64,000 bases of DNA from Actinorhabdospora filicis (GCF_030269765.1 NZ_BSTX01000003.1:1-64000), one strand, 5' to 3'. Shown: positions 54,181 through 62,842, counted from the first letter of the stretch. Notes: generated by a model not told the origin, from the sequence alone. Program-made: numbers and translations.

Positions 54181-55622
54181 GACAGCCGTCCCTTGTGGAT
54201 GGTCAGAGTCCGGTCGGCGACGGCGGCGGCGAAGTCGGCGTCGTGGGTGACGGCGACGATGCCCCGTCCCTCGTCGCGCAGGTCGGCGATGAGCGCGGCC
54301 AGCTCGCTCCAGGTGCGCCGGTCCTGGCCGAAGGTCGGCTCGTCCAGGATCAGCAGCTTCGGGGCGGCGGCCAGGGCGGTGGCCACCGACAGGCGGCGGG
54401 CCTGGCCGCCGGACAGCGTGAAGGGATTGGCCTCGGCCAGCGCCGACAGCCGCAGGCGCTCCAGCAGCTCACCGGCGCGCGCCTCCGCCTCGGCCTCGGG
54501 CACTCCCATCCGCTTCTGCCCCAGGGTCAGCTCGTCGCGGGCGCGCGTGGTGACGAACTGCTGCTCGGGGTTCTGGAAGACCGAGCCGATCGCGCGCGCC
54601 AGGACGGGAGCGCGCCAGCGATGCGGAGGCGTTCCCGCGTGTTTGCCCGCCAGGTCCGGGGTGGCGGTGACGCGACCGCTGGTGGGCTTGAGCAGCCCGC
54701 CCAGCAGGGCGGCCAGGGTGGACTTGCCGCCGCCGCTGGATCCCAGCACCGCCAGCAGTTCCGCGGCCCGCACCTCGACGTCCACATCGGACAGCGCGGC
54801 CACGGCGGCATCCGGGTGGCGCAGCCCCAGGCCCGCCGCGTCCAGCAGCACCGGCCCGGGGGAGGGGGTGCGGCGGGCGGGGAAGGGCGGCGCGCCGGGA
54901 ATCCACACACCCTGCTCGGTCAGCGCCTCGCCGTGCTCGGCGAAGACCCGTGCCGGAGGCCCGTCGGCCAGCAGACCGCCCTCGGCCGACAGCACCACGA
55001 CCCGGTCCACCAGGTCGACCACCTCGGCCACGCGATGCTCGATGAGGACCATCGTGGTCCCCTCCGGCAGCGCCGAGCGCAGGGCGTCGCGGACGAGCGC
55101 CGCCCCGGCCGGGTCGAGGTTGGCCGTGGGCTCGTCCAGCAGCAGCAGGGACGGGCGGCGGGCCAGCACCCCGGCCAGCGCCAGTCGTTGCTGCTCACCG
55201 CCGGACAGCGCCGAGGTGTCGCGGTCGCGGCCGTAGGGGAAGCCCGCCGCGGCCATCGCGGCGTCCACCCTCGGCCACAGTTCGGCCAGGGGCACACCCT
55301 GGTTCTCCAGCCCGAATGCCACGTCATCGCCGCTACGGGCCATGACCAGCTGGGTGGAGGGGTCCTGGAAGACGATCCCGGCCGACTCGCGCGCCTCGCG
55401 GGGATCGCGGCCGCCGACCAGGATCTGGCCGGAACGCTCGCCGGAGTCCTCGGCGAGCAGCCCGGCCAGGGCGCGCAGCAGCGTCGACTTGCCCGCGCCG
55501 GAGGGGCCGAGGAGCAGCACCCGCTCGCCCGGGGCGATGGACAGGTCCACCTCCCGGACGGCAGGGGCGCGGCGCCCGGCGTGCCGCCAGGTGAAACCAC
55601 GCAGCTCGACGGCCCCGGACAC
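54174..55622 (-). CDS. ykoD: ECF transporter ATPase, two fused ABC domains (YkoD-like)
   Basis: The 482-residue protein contains two ABC ATPase modules: Walker A LGPSGAGKST and LGSSGGGKST, signatures ALSGGEQQRLALAG and TLSGGQARRLSVAT, Walker B LLLLDEPTANLD and LLILDEPTFGQD. GTG 55622 shares one base with the ykoE stop (TAGTG). It powers uptake of a thiamine precursor as judged from the riboswitch. Confidence 0.92.
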   Translation of the reverse strand: MSGAVELRGFTWRHAGRRAPAVREVDLSIAPGERVLLLGPSGAGKSTLLRALAGLLAEDSGERSGQILVGGRDPREARESAGIVFQDPSTQLVMARSGDDVAFGLENQGVPLAELWPRVDAAMAAAGFPYGRDRDTSALSGGEQQRLALAGVLARRPSLLLLDEPTANLDPAGAALVRDALRSALPEGTTMVLIEHRVAEVVDLVDRVVVLSAEGGLLADGPPARVFAEHGEALTEQGVWIPGAPPFPARRTPSPGPVLLDAAGLGLRHPDAAVAALSDVDVEVRAAELLAVLGSSGGGKSTLAALLGGLLKPTSGRVTATPDLAGKHAGTPPHRWRAPVLARAIGSVFQNPEQQFVTTRARDELTLGQKRMGVPEAEAEARAGELLERLRLSALAEANPFTLSGGQARRLSVATALAAAPKLLILDEPTFGQDRRTWSELAALIADLRDEGRGIVAVTHDADFAAAVADRTLTIHKGRLSC

Positions 55623-56218
55623 TAGATCGCCGCGCGGCCGCGGCCCGACGGGAAGGCGTCGAGGACGCCCGTCCCCGCCAGGGCCTTGGTGAGCAGGACC
55701 GAGCCGAGCCCGGCGATGAGCGCCGAGGAGACCACGCCGCAGGCCACGTACGGCACCCGGTACGACCACAGCTCGAAGGTCGAGTACCACTGGATGCAGT
55801 CGAAGATGGTGGCCGCCAGCCCGGCGAGGGCGCCGGACAGGATCGCGGTGCCGGTGCCGAAGCGGCGGTAGCGGCCCAGGGCGAAGCCCAGTTCCCCGCC
55901 GGCGCCCTCGATCAGGCCCTGCCATACGACCGTCAGCCCCCACTGCGAGCCCAGCAGCGCCGAGATCGTGGCCGCGATGGCCTCGGTGAGGATGCCCGCG
56001 CCGGCCTTGCGGATGATCAGCGAGGCGAGCACCGCCGGGATCAGCCAGACGCCGTAGAGCAGCGCCTGCGCCGGGGCGAAGAACGTGAAGAGCGGGTCAC
56101 TGGCCTTCCACAGCAGTCCCCACGCCCAGAACACCACGCCGAAGGCCACCGCGAGAACCGCGGCGGTGACGATGTCCACCGTGCGCCACCGCGCCGGGGA
56201 ACCACCTACATTGGACAC
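55622..56218 (-). CDS. ykoE: ECF transporter S component (YkoE-like)
   Basis: The 198-residue membrane protein resembles YkoE, the substrate-binding unit for hydroxymethylpyrimidine/thiamine precursors (WKASDPLFTFFAPAQALLYG; LIEGAGGELGFALGRYRR). GTG 56218 follows AGGGAGGT. The TPP riboswitch upstream supports this role. Confidence 0.9.
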   Translation of the reverse strand: MSNVGGSPARWRTVDIVTAAVLAVAFGVVFWAWGLLWKASDPLFTFFAPAQALLYGVWLIPAVLASLIIRKAGAGILTEAIAATISALLGSQWGLTVVWQGLIEGAGGELGFALGRYRRFGTGTAILSGALAGLAATIFDCIQWYSTFELWSYRVPYVACGVVSSALIAGLGSVLLTKALAGTGVLDAFPSGRGRAAI

Positions 56219-56257
56219 TTCCGTACCTCCCTGTCGCACGCAGGGGTACGTGAGAGA

Positions 56258-56342
56258 TACGACTCCCTTCGCCGGTGCTAACCGGATCAGGTTCGTAGGG
56301 TCTGCGCTGGCGCGCACTCTCAGCCGAGGGGCTCCCCTGTCG
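56258..56342 (-). promoter_or_regulatory. TPP riboswitch controlling the YkoEDC transporter
   Basis: On the minus strand, GGGGAGCCC (about 56337-56329), then GGCTGAGA, GACCCT, GAACCTGATCCGGTTAGCACCGGCG spread over the 3' half and GAAGGGA form the conserved TPP (THI) element, about 40 bases before ykoE. Binding of thiamine pyrophosphate should switch the operon off. Confidence 0.95.
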
Positions 56343-56409
56343 TCGGTAGCGACCGTAGCACCGGGCGTGGTGGTTTGCCATCGGCGGCCTCTGAAGGCAG
56401 GCTGTGCGC

Positions 56410-57402
56410 ATGCTCGCCGAGCCGCAGACAAAGCCCGACACGCCCGTCCGGCGGCCCTATCGCCCCGGTGGCCTGGAGCTGCTGGCCCTGGCGATCGTGA
56501 CGATCGTCATCGCCCGGCCCTGGCTGGTGGCCTGGCTGGACGCCCCCTGGCTCCAGCGGTGGACGGTGGTGTTCGTGTCGGTGGTCGTGCAGGCGATGCC
56601 GTTCCTGGTGTTCGGCGTGGTCCTGTCGGCGGTGATCGCGGTGTTCGTGCCGCCGGCGTTCTTCGCCCGCGCGCTGCCGCGCAACCCGGCGCTCGCGGTG
56701 CCCGTCGCGGGCGTGGCCGGTGCCGTCCTGCCCGGCTGCGAGTGCGCGTCGGTGCCGGTGGCCGGGGCCTTCATCCGGCGGGGGGTGACGCCCGCGGCGG
56801 CCCTGGCGTTCCTGCTCTCGGCGCCCGCGATCAACCCGATCGTGCTGGTCTCCACCGCCGTCGCGTTCCCCGGCAGGCCCTCGTTCGTGGCCGCGCGCTT
56901 CGCGGCGTCCCTGCTGGCGGCGGTGGTCATGGGCTGGCTGTGGCTGCGCCTGGGGAAGGCCGACTGGCTGCGTCCCCCGCCGCGCCCGCACACCGAGGGC
57001 TCCAAGCTGGCCGCGTTCTGGGGGTCCTGCCGCCATGACATCGTGCATGCGGGAGGCTTCCTCGTCCTGGGCGGCGCGGTGGCGGCCACGCTGAACGCCG
57101 TCGTCCCCGAACGCTGGATGACCGCCGTGGCCGGCAACCCCTGGCTGTCGGTGCTGGCGCTGGCGCTGCTGGCCGTCGTGCTGTCGATCTGCTCGGAGGC
57201 GGATGCGTTCGTGGCGGCCTCGCTGACCCAGTTCTCGCTCACCGCGCGCCTGGCGTTCCTGGTCGTCGGCCCCATGGTCGACGTGAAGCTGGTGGCGATG
57301 CAGGCGGCGACCTTCGGGCGCGCCTTCGCCGCCCGCTTCGCGCCCGCGACCTTCGTCGTGGCCGTCGCCTCCGCCGTCCTCGTCGGGGCGGTGCTGCTGT
57401 GA
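56410..57402 (+). CDS. COG0701/UPF0718 family permease
   Basis: The 330-residue membrane protein has about eight helices and the family motifs PGCECASVPV, LSAPAINPIVL and SICSEADAFVAAS with conserved Cys. It is thought to move metal or organic ions; the substrate is unknown. ATG 56410 is used. Its stop overlaps the next gene (GTGA). Confidence 0.88.
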   Translation: MLAEPQTKPDTPVRRPYRPGGLELLALAIVTIVIARPWLVAWLDAPWLQRWTVVFVSVVVQAMPFLVFGVVLSAVIAVFVPPAFFARALPRNPALAVPVAGVAGAVLPGCECASVPVAGAFIRRGVTPAAALAFLLSAPAINPIVLVSTAVAFPGRPSFVAARFAASLLAAVVMGWLWLRLGKADWLRPPPRPHTEGSKLAAFWGSCRHDIVHAGGFLVLGGAVAATLNAVVPERWMTAVAGNPWLSVLALALLAVVLSICSEADAFVAASLTQFSLTARLAFLVVGPMVDVKLVAMQAATFGRAFAARFAPATFVVAVASAVLVGAVLL

Positions 57403-58100
57403 GGCGCGCGACGCAGGCGGTGGTCCTGCTGCTGCTCGGCGGCGCGCTGCTGCGCGTCGGGCTCACCGACGCCTACCTGACCTACGTCAAGGCCGGGTTC
57501 CGCCCGATCCTGCTGGCGGCGGCGGTGGTCCTGCTGGCGGTGGCCGCCGCGACGGTCTACTACGAGGTCCGCGAACGCCGGGCGGCCTGCGACCACGGGC
57601 ACACCCACGAGCCGCGCGTGGCGTGGCTGCTCGTCCTGCCCGTCGCCGGGCTCCTCCTCGTCGCGCCCACCGCCCTCGGCGCCTACGCCGCCACCGAGTC
57701 CGGCACCGCGCTCGGGGCGTGGGAGAACATGTCCGATTACCCGCCGCTGCCCGAGGGCGACCCCGCCGAGCTCGCCGTCCTCGACTACGCCTCCCGCGCG
57801 ATCTTCGACGAGGGCCGCTCCATCGGCGACCGCCGTGTCACGCTCACCGGCTTCATCACCCACGGGGCGAACGGTGAGGTGTACCTGGCGCGGATGATCC
57901 TGAGCTGCTGCGCCTCCGACGCCCGCCCGATCAAGGTCGGGCTGGAGGGGGCGGGGGAGTGGGCCGACGATACGTGGGTGCGGGTGGTCGGGAGGTACAG
58001 CGCGACGCAGACGCGGGACGCGGTGAACAACGAGCGGATCCCGTACCTGGCGGTGGAGGGTGTGGAGGGGGTGGAGCGGCCGGAGCGGACGTACGAGTGA
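57399..58100 (+). CDS. TIGR03943 family (DUF1980) protein
   Basis: The 233-residue protein has two N-terminal helices, a His-rich stretch (CDHGHTHEPR), another helix, then an extracellular domain with FITHGANGEVYLARMILSCCASDARP. Pairs with COG0701 permeases are common and often lie in zinc regulons; the znu cluster lies nearby. Coupled to the permease. Confidence 0.85.
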   Translation: MRRATQAVVLLLLGGALLRVGLTDAYLTYVKAGFRPILLAAAVVLLAVAAATVYYEVRERRAACDHGHTHEPRVAWLLVLPVAGLLLVAPTALGAYAATESGTALGAWENMSDYPPLPEGDPAELAVLDYASRAIFDEGRSIGDRRVTLTGFITHGANGEVYLARMILSCCASDARPIKVGLEGAGEWADDTWVRVVGRYSATQTRDAVNNERIPYLAVEGVEGVERPERTYE

Positions 58101-58132
58101 GCCGGTCCGGATTTGGCCAGCGTGTCCAAGTT

Positions 58133-58381
58133 ATGCATGAGATATTGCTCGGCATGGGGCAGATCAACATGCTTACCGATCCCGAACTCGAGGCGGCGCT
58201 TGACGCCCTCATGGTTGACGGTCGCACCCGGGAAGAGGCTGTACGTGACGCCGTGCTCCGAGCGCATCGCGCGATGATGATCGTCGAGCAGGCTAGGGCT
58301 GATGCTGAACGGCTTGCTTCGGATCCTGATGATGCAGCGGAAATGCTCGCCATCCAGCGCTTCATGGGCGTCGCCGAATGA
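58133..58381 (+). CDS. Probable antitoxin (ribbon-helix-helix-like)
   Basis: The 82-residue protein has a helix-rich core, TDPELEAALDALMVDGRTREEAVRDAVLRAH, similar to small antitoxins. Starts at ATG 58133, 58154 or 58169 are possible; 58154 has GATATT seven bases before. Its stop overlaps the MazF-type gene (ATGA). GC content is visibly lower than its neighbours. Confidence 0.75.
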   Translation: MHEILLGMGQINMLTDPELEAALDALMVDGRTREEAVRDAVLRAHRAMMIVEQARADAERLASDPDDAAEMLAIQRFMGVAE

Positions 58382-58698
58382 TCTTTCGCGGGGCCATCCA
58401 TGAGATCAGGGCGATGCCCGGTGTGTGGGGGAGAGAACAGCAAGGACCGCGGCCTGCCGTGATCATCCAGTCGGACAGCTTCGCGACCAGCGTTGTGACG
58501 GTCGCGATCACGTCGGCGAGCGCGGCACCCGCGATCTACCGGCCGGAGATCGAAATCGACGGTCATCGAACCCGGGTTCTCACTGACCAGATCTACTCGG
58601 TTTCGCCCGATCGGTTCGGCAAGTTCAAGGGCGCGCTCGACCCAGCGGAGATCATGGCGCTCGATAGTGCGCTGCTCCTCAAGCTCGGTCTGATGTAG
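58378..58698 (+). CDS. MazF/PemK family endoribonuclease toxin
   Basis: The 106-residue protein has the MazF fold: RGAIHEIR start, RPAVIIQSDSF, VVTVAITSASAAP and VLTDQIYSVSPDRF. It would cut mRNA at short sites. It is coupled to the upstream antitoxin, and its end overlaps the convergent zur gene by 20 bp. Confidence 0.88.
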   Translation: MIFRGAIHEIRAMPGVWGREQQGPRPAVIIQSDSFATSVVTVAITSASAAPAIYRPEIEIDGHRTRVLTDQIYSVSPDRFGKFKGALDPAEIMALDSALLLKLGLM

Positions 58699-59095
58699 CC
58701 GCGCACTCCCCGCAAGTCCCGAAGATCTCCAGCGTGTGCGCCACGTCGATGAACCCGTGCTCGGCCGCCACCTTGTCCGCCCACCTCTCCACCGCGGGCC
58801 CGGCGACCTCCACGGTCCGCCCGCACGAGCGGCACACGAGGTGGTGGTGGTGTCCCTGCGAGCAGCGGCGGTAGAGGTGCTCGCCGCCGGGGAGGCGCAT
58901 CACGTCGATGCGGTCGGCGTCGGCGAGGGCCTGGAGCGTCCGGTACACCGTCGTCAGCCCGACCTTCGCACCGCGTTCGCGGAGGAGGGCGTGCAGGTCC
59001 TGCGCGCTGCGGAACTCGTCGATCTCGCCGAGGAGCTCCAGGACGGCGGTGCGCTGCCGGGTGGATCGGGTCAGTGTGCTCGTCTGCTCGGTCAA
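58679..59095 (-). CDS. zur: Fur family zinc uptake regulator (Zur-like)
   Basis: The 138-residue protein has the Fur HTH (VGLTTVYRTLQALAD), HHHHLVCRSCGRTVE and CGEC structural zinc Cys. TTG 59095 is used because it overlaps the arsR stop (TTGA) and fits the family length. Next to znuACB and a Zur-type box, it is probably Zur. Confidence 0.88.
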   Translation of the reverse strand: MTEQTSTLTRSTRQRTAVLELLGEIDEFRSAQDLHALLRERGAKVGLTTVYRTLQALADADRIDVMRLPGGEHLYRRCSQGHHHHLVCRSCGRTVEVAGPAVERWADKVAAEHGFIDVAHTLEIFGTCGECAATSDRA

Positions 59096-59391
59096 GGCGC
59101 CTCCTGGACGTGGTGTACCGCGTCGGCCACGATATGCGCGATGTGGTCGTCGATGAGGGAGTAGGCGATCTCCCGGCCGCGTCGCTGCCCGCGTACGACG
59201 CCCGCGCCCCGCAGGATCCGCAGGTGCTGCGACACCAGGGGCTGTGGCGCGCCCAGTGAGTCCACGATCTCATGGACGCACCGCTCGCCGGCGGCCAGCT
59301 CGGTGACGATCGCCACGCGCATCGGCGCGGCGAGCGCGCGCAGCAGTTCACCCGCGGCCCGGTAGGCCGCCGTCCGTTCCTCGGCGAGCAT
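59092..59391 (-). CDS. ArsR/SmtB family metal-sensing regulator
   Basis: The ~99-residue protein has the ArsR winged HTH (RVAIVTELAAGERCVHEIVDSLGAPQPLVSQHLRIL). The C-terminal DDHIAHIVADAVHH carries Asp/His residues at the alpha-5 site seen in SmtB/ZiaR-type zinc sensors. ATG 59391 is preceded by TACGGT and six bases (leaderless). The palindrome at 59412-59426 is its likely operator. Confidence 0.9.
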   Translation of the reverse strand: MLAEERTAAYRAAGELLRALAAPMRVAIVTELAAGERCVHEIVDSLGAPQPLVSQHLRILRGAGVVRGQRRGREIAYSLIDDHIAHIVADAVHHVQEAP

Positions 59392-59411
59392 GGAGCAACC
59401 GTAGCGTGGAC

Positions 59412-59426
59412 CGATAACCAATATCG
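59412..59426. promoter_or_regulatory. ArsR operator candidate (CGATA-N5-TATCG)
   Basis: A short palindrome lies just upstream of the arsR promoter, in the 36-bp gap after znuB. It may bind the ArsR protein itself. Confidence 0.5.
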
Positions 59427-59427
59427 T

Positions 59428-60300
59428 CTACCGCACCCGTTCGAGTGCGGCGTCGAGGGAGTCCGCCGGACGGGGTGTGCGTCGCCGCAGCAGGCGCACG
59501 ACTCCGGCGCCGACGGCGGCGAGGACGAAGAGGGCGAGCGCGGTCAGCACGATCATCGCGCCGGGCGGGACGTCGGCGACGCCGGCGACGAAGACGCCGG
59601 ATCCGGCGGCCAGGACGCCCAGGAGCATCGCGCCGAACATGGTGACGGTGAAGCCGCGCGCGACCTGCTGCATCGTGGCCACGGGTACCACCATCAGCGC
59701 GCTGACCAGCAGGAGTCCGACGGCCTGCATGGCGACGGTGACGGTGACGGCGGTGGTGACGGCCAGCAGCATGTTCAGGGTCCGCACGGGGACGCCGGAG
59801 ACGCGCGCGTACTCCTCGTCCTGGCACACCGCGAACAGCCATGGGCGCAGCACGATCATCAGGACGGTGACCAGCAGGCCGAGGACGGCGATGGTGCGCA
59901 GGTCCTCGGCGGTGGTCGTGGACAGCGAGCCGAAGAGGTAGGACGTGAGGTTCATGGTGCTCTTGTCGCCGGTGAGGCCGATCATGACGACGCCGCCGGC
60001 GATGCCGCCGTAGAAGAGCAGGGCGAGGGCGATGTCGCCGCTGGCCTTGGCGCGCTCGCGGATGAGTTCGATGAGGACGGCGCCGATGATGGTGACGATC
60101 ACGGCGGTGACCACGGGGGAGGTGCGCAGGAGGAAGCCGACGGCGACGCCGGTGAGGGCGACGTGGCCGATGCCGTCGCCGATGAGGGACATGCGCTTCT
60201 GGACGAGGAAGACGCCGACGGAGGGTGCGGCGACGCCGATGATCAGGGCGCCGATGAGGGCGCGGATCATGAAGTCGAGGGTGAAGATGCTCAGGTCCAC
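59428..60300 (-). CDS. znuB: Zinc ABC transporter permease
   Basis: The 290-residue membrane protein is an ABC-3 family permease (APSVGVFLVQKRMSLIGDGIGHVALTGVAVG) with about eight helices. It forms the zinc channel with ZnuC and ZnuA. It overlaps znuC by 10 bp. Confidence 0.93.
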   Translation of the reverse strand: MDLSIFTLDFMIRALIGALIIGVAAPSVGVFLVQKRMSLIGDGIGHVALTGVAVGFLLRTSPVVTAVIVTIIGAVLIELIRERAKASGDIALALLFYGGIAGGVVMIGLTGDKSTMNLTSYLFGSLSTTTAEDLRTIAVLGLLVTVLMIVLRPWLFAVCQDEEYARVSGVPVRTLNMLLAVTTAVTVTVAMQAVGLLLVSALMVVPVATMQQVARGFTVTMFGAMLLGVLAAGSGVFVAGVADVPPGAMIVLTALALFVLAAVGAGVVRLLRRRTPRPADSLDAALERVR

Positions 60301-61031
60301 AGCCGCTGCTCCTCGGTGGCGTGGGCGTGCGGGTGGATCCCGGTGTGGGCGGGGATGGCGCCGTCGTGGACGACGCGGCCGTGCGAGAGGACCACCGCGC
60401 GGTCGATGATGGGTTCCAGCGGGCCGAGCTCGTGGGCGACGAGGACGATGGTCACCCCGTCGGCGGCGCGCTCGCGCAGGACGGCGGCGAGGGCCTCCTG
60501 GCTGGCGGCGTCGACTCCGGCGGTGGGCTCGTCGAGGACGAGCAGGCGGGGTTCGGCGACGAGGGCGCGGGCGATGAGGGCGCGCTGCTGCTGTCCGCCG
60601 GAGAGGGTGGCGACGGCGTCACCTGCGCGGTCGGCGAGGCCGACGGCCTCCAGGGCGGTCTCGACGACGGCCTTGTCGGCGCGGCGGGCGGGCAGGCCGA
60701 TGCGGCGGCGGGAGAGGCGTCCGGCGGAGACGACCTCGCGGACGGTGGCGGGCACGCCGCCGCCGGCGCCGAGGCGCTGGGGGACGTATCCGACGCGCGA
60801 CCAGTCGCGGAAGCGTTTGACGGGCACGCCGAAGAGTTCGGCGGTGCCGGCGGAGAGCCGGTTGATGCCGAGGGCGGTTTTGACGAGGGTCGACTTGCCG
60901 GAGCCGTTGGCGCCCAGGAGCGCCACCGTCCGTCCGGGGTCGACGACGAGATCGACGCCGTGCAGGACGGCGCGGTCCCCGAAGTGGACCACGCCGCCGC
61001 GCACGGCGACCGGGTGCAGCTCTTTAGCCAC
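60291..61031 (-). CDS. znuC: Zinc ABC transporter ATP-binding protein
   Basis: The 246-residue ATPase has Walker A LGANGSGKST, signature LSGGQQQRALIARAL and Walker B LLVLDEPTAGVD. The C-terminal His-rich stretch (HTGIHPHAHATEE) is consistent with zinc handling. GTG 61031 overlaps znuA by 8 bp. Confidence 0.94.
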   Translation of the reverse strand: MAKELHPVAVRGGVVHFGDRAVLHGVDLVVDPGRTVALLGANGSGKSTLVKTALGINRLSAGTAELFGVPVKRFRDWSRVGYVPQRLGAGGGVPATVREVVSAGRLSRRRIGLPARRADKAVVETALEAVGLADRAGDAVATLSGGQQQRALIARALVAEPRLLVLDEPTAGVDAASQEALAAVLRERAADGVTIVLVAHELGPLEPIIDRAVVLSHGRVVHDGAIPAHTGIHPHAHATEEQRLWT

Positions 61032-61974
61032 AGCCGAGTGCCTCCTTGAGGGCGGTCAGATTGCCTCGCATGACGGAGAAGTAGTCGCCGGTGGAGTCCT
61101 TGGCCAGGCCTTCGATGGGGTCGAGGACCTTGGCCTGCGCGCCGACCTCCTTGGCCAGGGTCTCGGCGACGGCGGGGTTGACGAGGGTCTCGAAGAAGAT
61201 CGTGGTCACCCCGTGCTCCTTGGCGTACTTGGCCACCTCGGCGATGCGGCCGGGGGAGGGTTCTCCCTCGGGCGTGATGCCGGTGATGGCGATCTGGTTG
61301 AGGCCGTAGCGGTCGGCCAGGTATCCGAACGCCGCGTGGCTGGTCACCAATTCCTTGCGCTGGCAGGTTTGCAGGCCGGTGGCGAATTCGGTGTCCAGGG
61401 CGGTCAGCTCGGTGCGCAGCTGTGCGGCGCCGGTGGTGTAGTCGGCGGCGTGGGCGGGGTCGAGCTCGCCGAGTTTGGCGGCGACCTGGTCGGCGATGGC
61501 GGCCAGGCGGGTCGGGTCGAGCCAGACGTGCGGGTCGAGGGCGTCGTGGTCGTGGTCGGCGTCCTCGCCCTCGGCGGGCAGGTGGTGGTCGACGAGGGGG
61601 GTGGCGGTGGCGACGTCGAAGGTCTTGGCCTTGTCCATCCCGGCGACGGCGTCGTCGACGGCGGGCTGGAATCCGCCGAGGTAGACCACGAGCCCGGCGC
61701 CGGTCATGTCGGCGACCTGCCGGGGCGACAGCTCCAGGTCGTGCGGTTCGACGCCGGGGGCGGTGAGCCCGGCGACGTTGACGTGCGCGCCGCCGACCCG
61801 CTTGGTGACGAACTGGAGCGGGTAGAAGGCGGCGACCGCCTCGACGCTGGCGTCGGGGTTGGCGTTCGGGTCGGGGGTGGTGCCGCCGCCGGCGCCCTTG
61901 CCGCAGGCGGCGAGGGCGAGGACGCTCCCGGCGAGCAGCGAGACGGCGGCGACCTTGAGGGGGGACTGTCGCAT
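61024..61974 (-). CDS. znuA: Zinc-binding lipoprotein ZnuA
   Basis: The 316-residue cluster A-I binding protein has a lipobox LAAC, a charged His-rich loop (DHHLPAEGEDADHDHD) and LDPHVWLDP, typical of zinc-specific members. ATG 61974 has GGAGAGG nine bases upstream. The Zur box at 61996 lies just before it. First gene of the znuACB-arsR-zur unit. Confidence 0.94.
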   Translation of the reverse strand: MRQSPLKVAAVSLLAGSVLALAACGKGAGGGTTPDPNANPDASVEAVAAFYPLQFVTKRVGGAHVNVAGLTAPGVEPHDLELSPRQVADMTGAGLVVYLGGFQPAVDDAVAGMDKAKTFDVATATPLVDHHLPAEGEDADHDHDALDPHVWLDPTRLAAIADQVAAKLGELDPAHAADYTTGAAQLRTELTALDTEFATGLQTCQRKELVTSHAAFGYLADRYGLNQIAITGITPEGEPSPGRIAEVAKYAKEHGVTTIFFETLVNPAVAETLAKEVGAQAKVLDPIEGLAKDSTGDYFSVMRGNLTALKEALGCG

Positions 61975-61995
61975 GCCGCAAGCCTCTCCGCTATC

Positions 61996-62008
61996 GACAA
62001 TCATTGTC
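61996..62008. promoter_or_regulatory. Zur box upstream of znuA
   Basis: GACAATCATTGTC is a perfect palindrome matching the core of actinobacterial Zur/FurB sites. It overlaps a TTGACA -35 box on the minus strand, so zinc-bound Zur should repress. Confidence 0.82.
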
Positions 62009-62107
62009 AACAGCGCATACGGTGATTGAGGGCCCGCGCGGGGGTGCAAATGCGGAGGAACGGTGCGTTACGGACGGTCGGCGGCCATGCGGTAGTGGCC
62101 CAGATCT

Positions 62108-62713
62108 CTACTCGGCGGGGAGGTTCCCCCGCAGCGCGGTCTCGGTGAGCTCCCGCGCGACGGTCGCCTCGTCCTCCTCGGGCCACTTCTCGCCGTAGTA
62201 GCGGAGCAGGAATCCCCGCTGCATGGCCGCCCCGATCAGCAGCGCGGCGATCGCCTCGGGCCGCGAGGCGGGGGCCAGGCGGCCCAGCTCGCGCTCGGCG
62301 GCCAGGTAGGCGGCGAAGTCCTCGATCGGGCGGGCCGGGCCCATCTGCGGCGGCATGGCCAGCCGGTGCTGGGTCATCAGCTGCGGGTCGGCCATCAGCG
62401 CGCCCGCGATCGGGATGGACGCCCGGTAGAACCGCAGGGCCGACAGGGTGACCTCGCCGACGTTGGCCATCAGGTCGCCGGTGCCCGGCTTCAGCGAGGC
62501 CAGGGTCCGCGCCAGCACCGGGACGCGCTCCTTGAGCACCGCCACGAACAGCTGTTCCTTGCTGGCGAAGTGCTTGTACAGGTTCGCCTCGGAGTAGCCC
62601 GCCTCGCGCGCGATCTGCTTCGTGGTGGCGCGCAGCAGGCCCAGCTCGGTCAGGACGGTGAAGGCGGCGTCGAGGATGCGCTCGCGGGCGTCCGTGGGCT
62701 GTACGGGGGCCAT
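62108..62713 (-). CDS. TetR family transcriptional regulator
   Basis: The 201-residue protein has the HTH ATTKQIAREAGYSEANLYKHF at about residues 30-50 and a TetR_C ligand domain. ATG 62713 follows GAGGAGG. It is divergent from an oxidoreductase gene, with a 46-bp inverted repeat in between. Confidence 0.92.
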   Translation of the reverse strand: MAPVQPTDARERILDAAFTVLTELGLLRATTKQIAREAGYSEANLYKHFASKEQLFVAVLKERVPVLARTLASLKPGTGDLMANVGEVTLSALRFYRASIPIAGALMADPQLMTQHRLAMPPQMGPARPIEDFAAYLAAERELGRLAPASRPEAIAALLIGAAMQRGFLLRYYGEKWPEEDEATVARELTETALRGNLPAE

Positions 62714-62748
62714 GGTCCTCCTCGGGGCGGGGTGGGCTGGACCAGTGT

Positions 62749-62766
62749 AGGTGAGTGTCCGCTCAC
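62749..62766. promoter_or_regulatory. Palindrome near tetR start (GGTGAG-N6-CTCACC)
   Basis: A short inverted repeat lies close to the tetR start and shares the GGTGAGT core with the large operator at 62781. It may be a second binding site of the same TetR. Confidence 0.55.
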
Positions 62767-62780
62767 CCTGTGCGGTTGCG

Positions 62781-62826
62781 GGTTGGTAAGTACTCACTTA
62801 CCTTGGTGAGTGAGTACTTACCAACC
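62781..62826. promoter_or_regulatory. 46-bp TetR operator with perfect 18-bp arms
   Basis: Arms 62781-62798 and 62809-62826 are perfect inverted copies (core AAGTACTCACT/AGTGAGTACTT) around ten bases. Each arm region holds an overlapping GGTAAGT/ACTTACC sub-palindrome. Two TetR dimers could bind side by side and block the oxidoreductase promoter. Confidence 0.85.
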
Positions 62827-62842
62827 TACACAGGGAGCCGTC

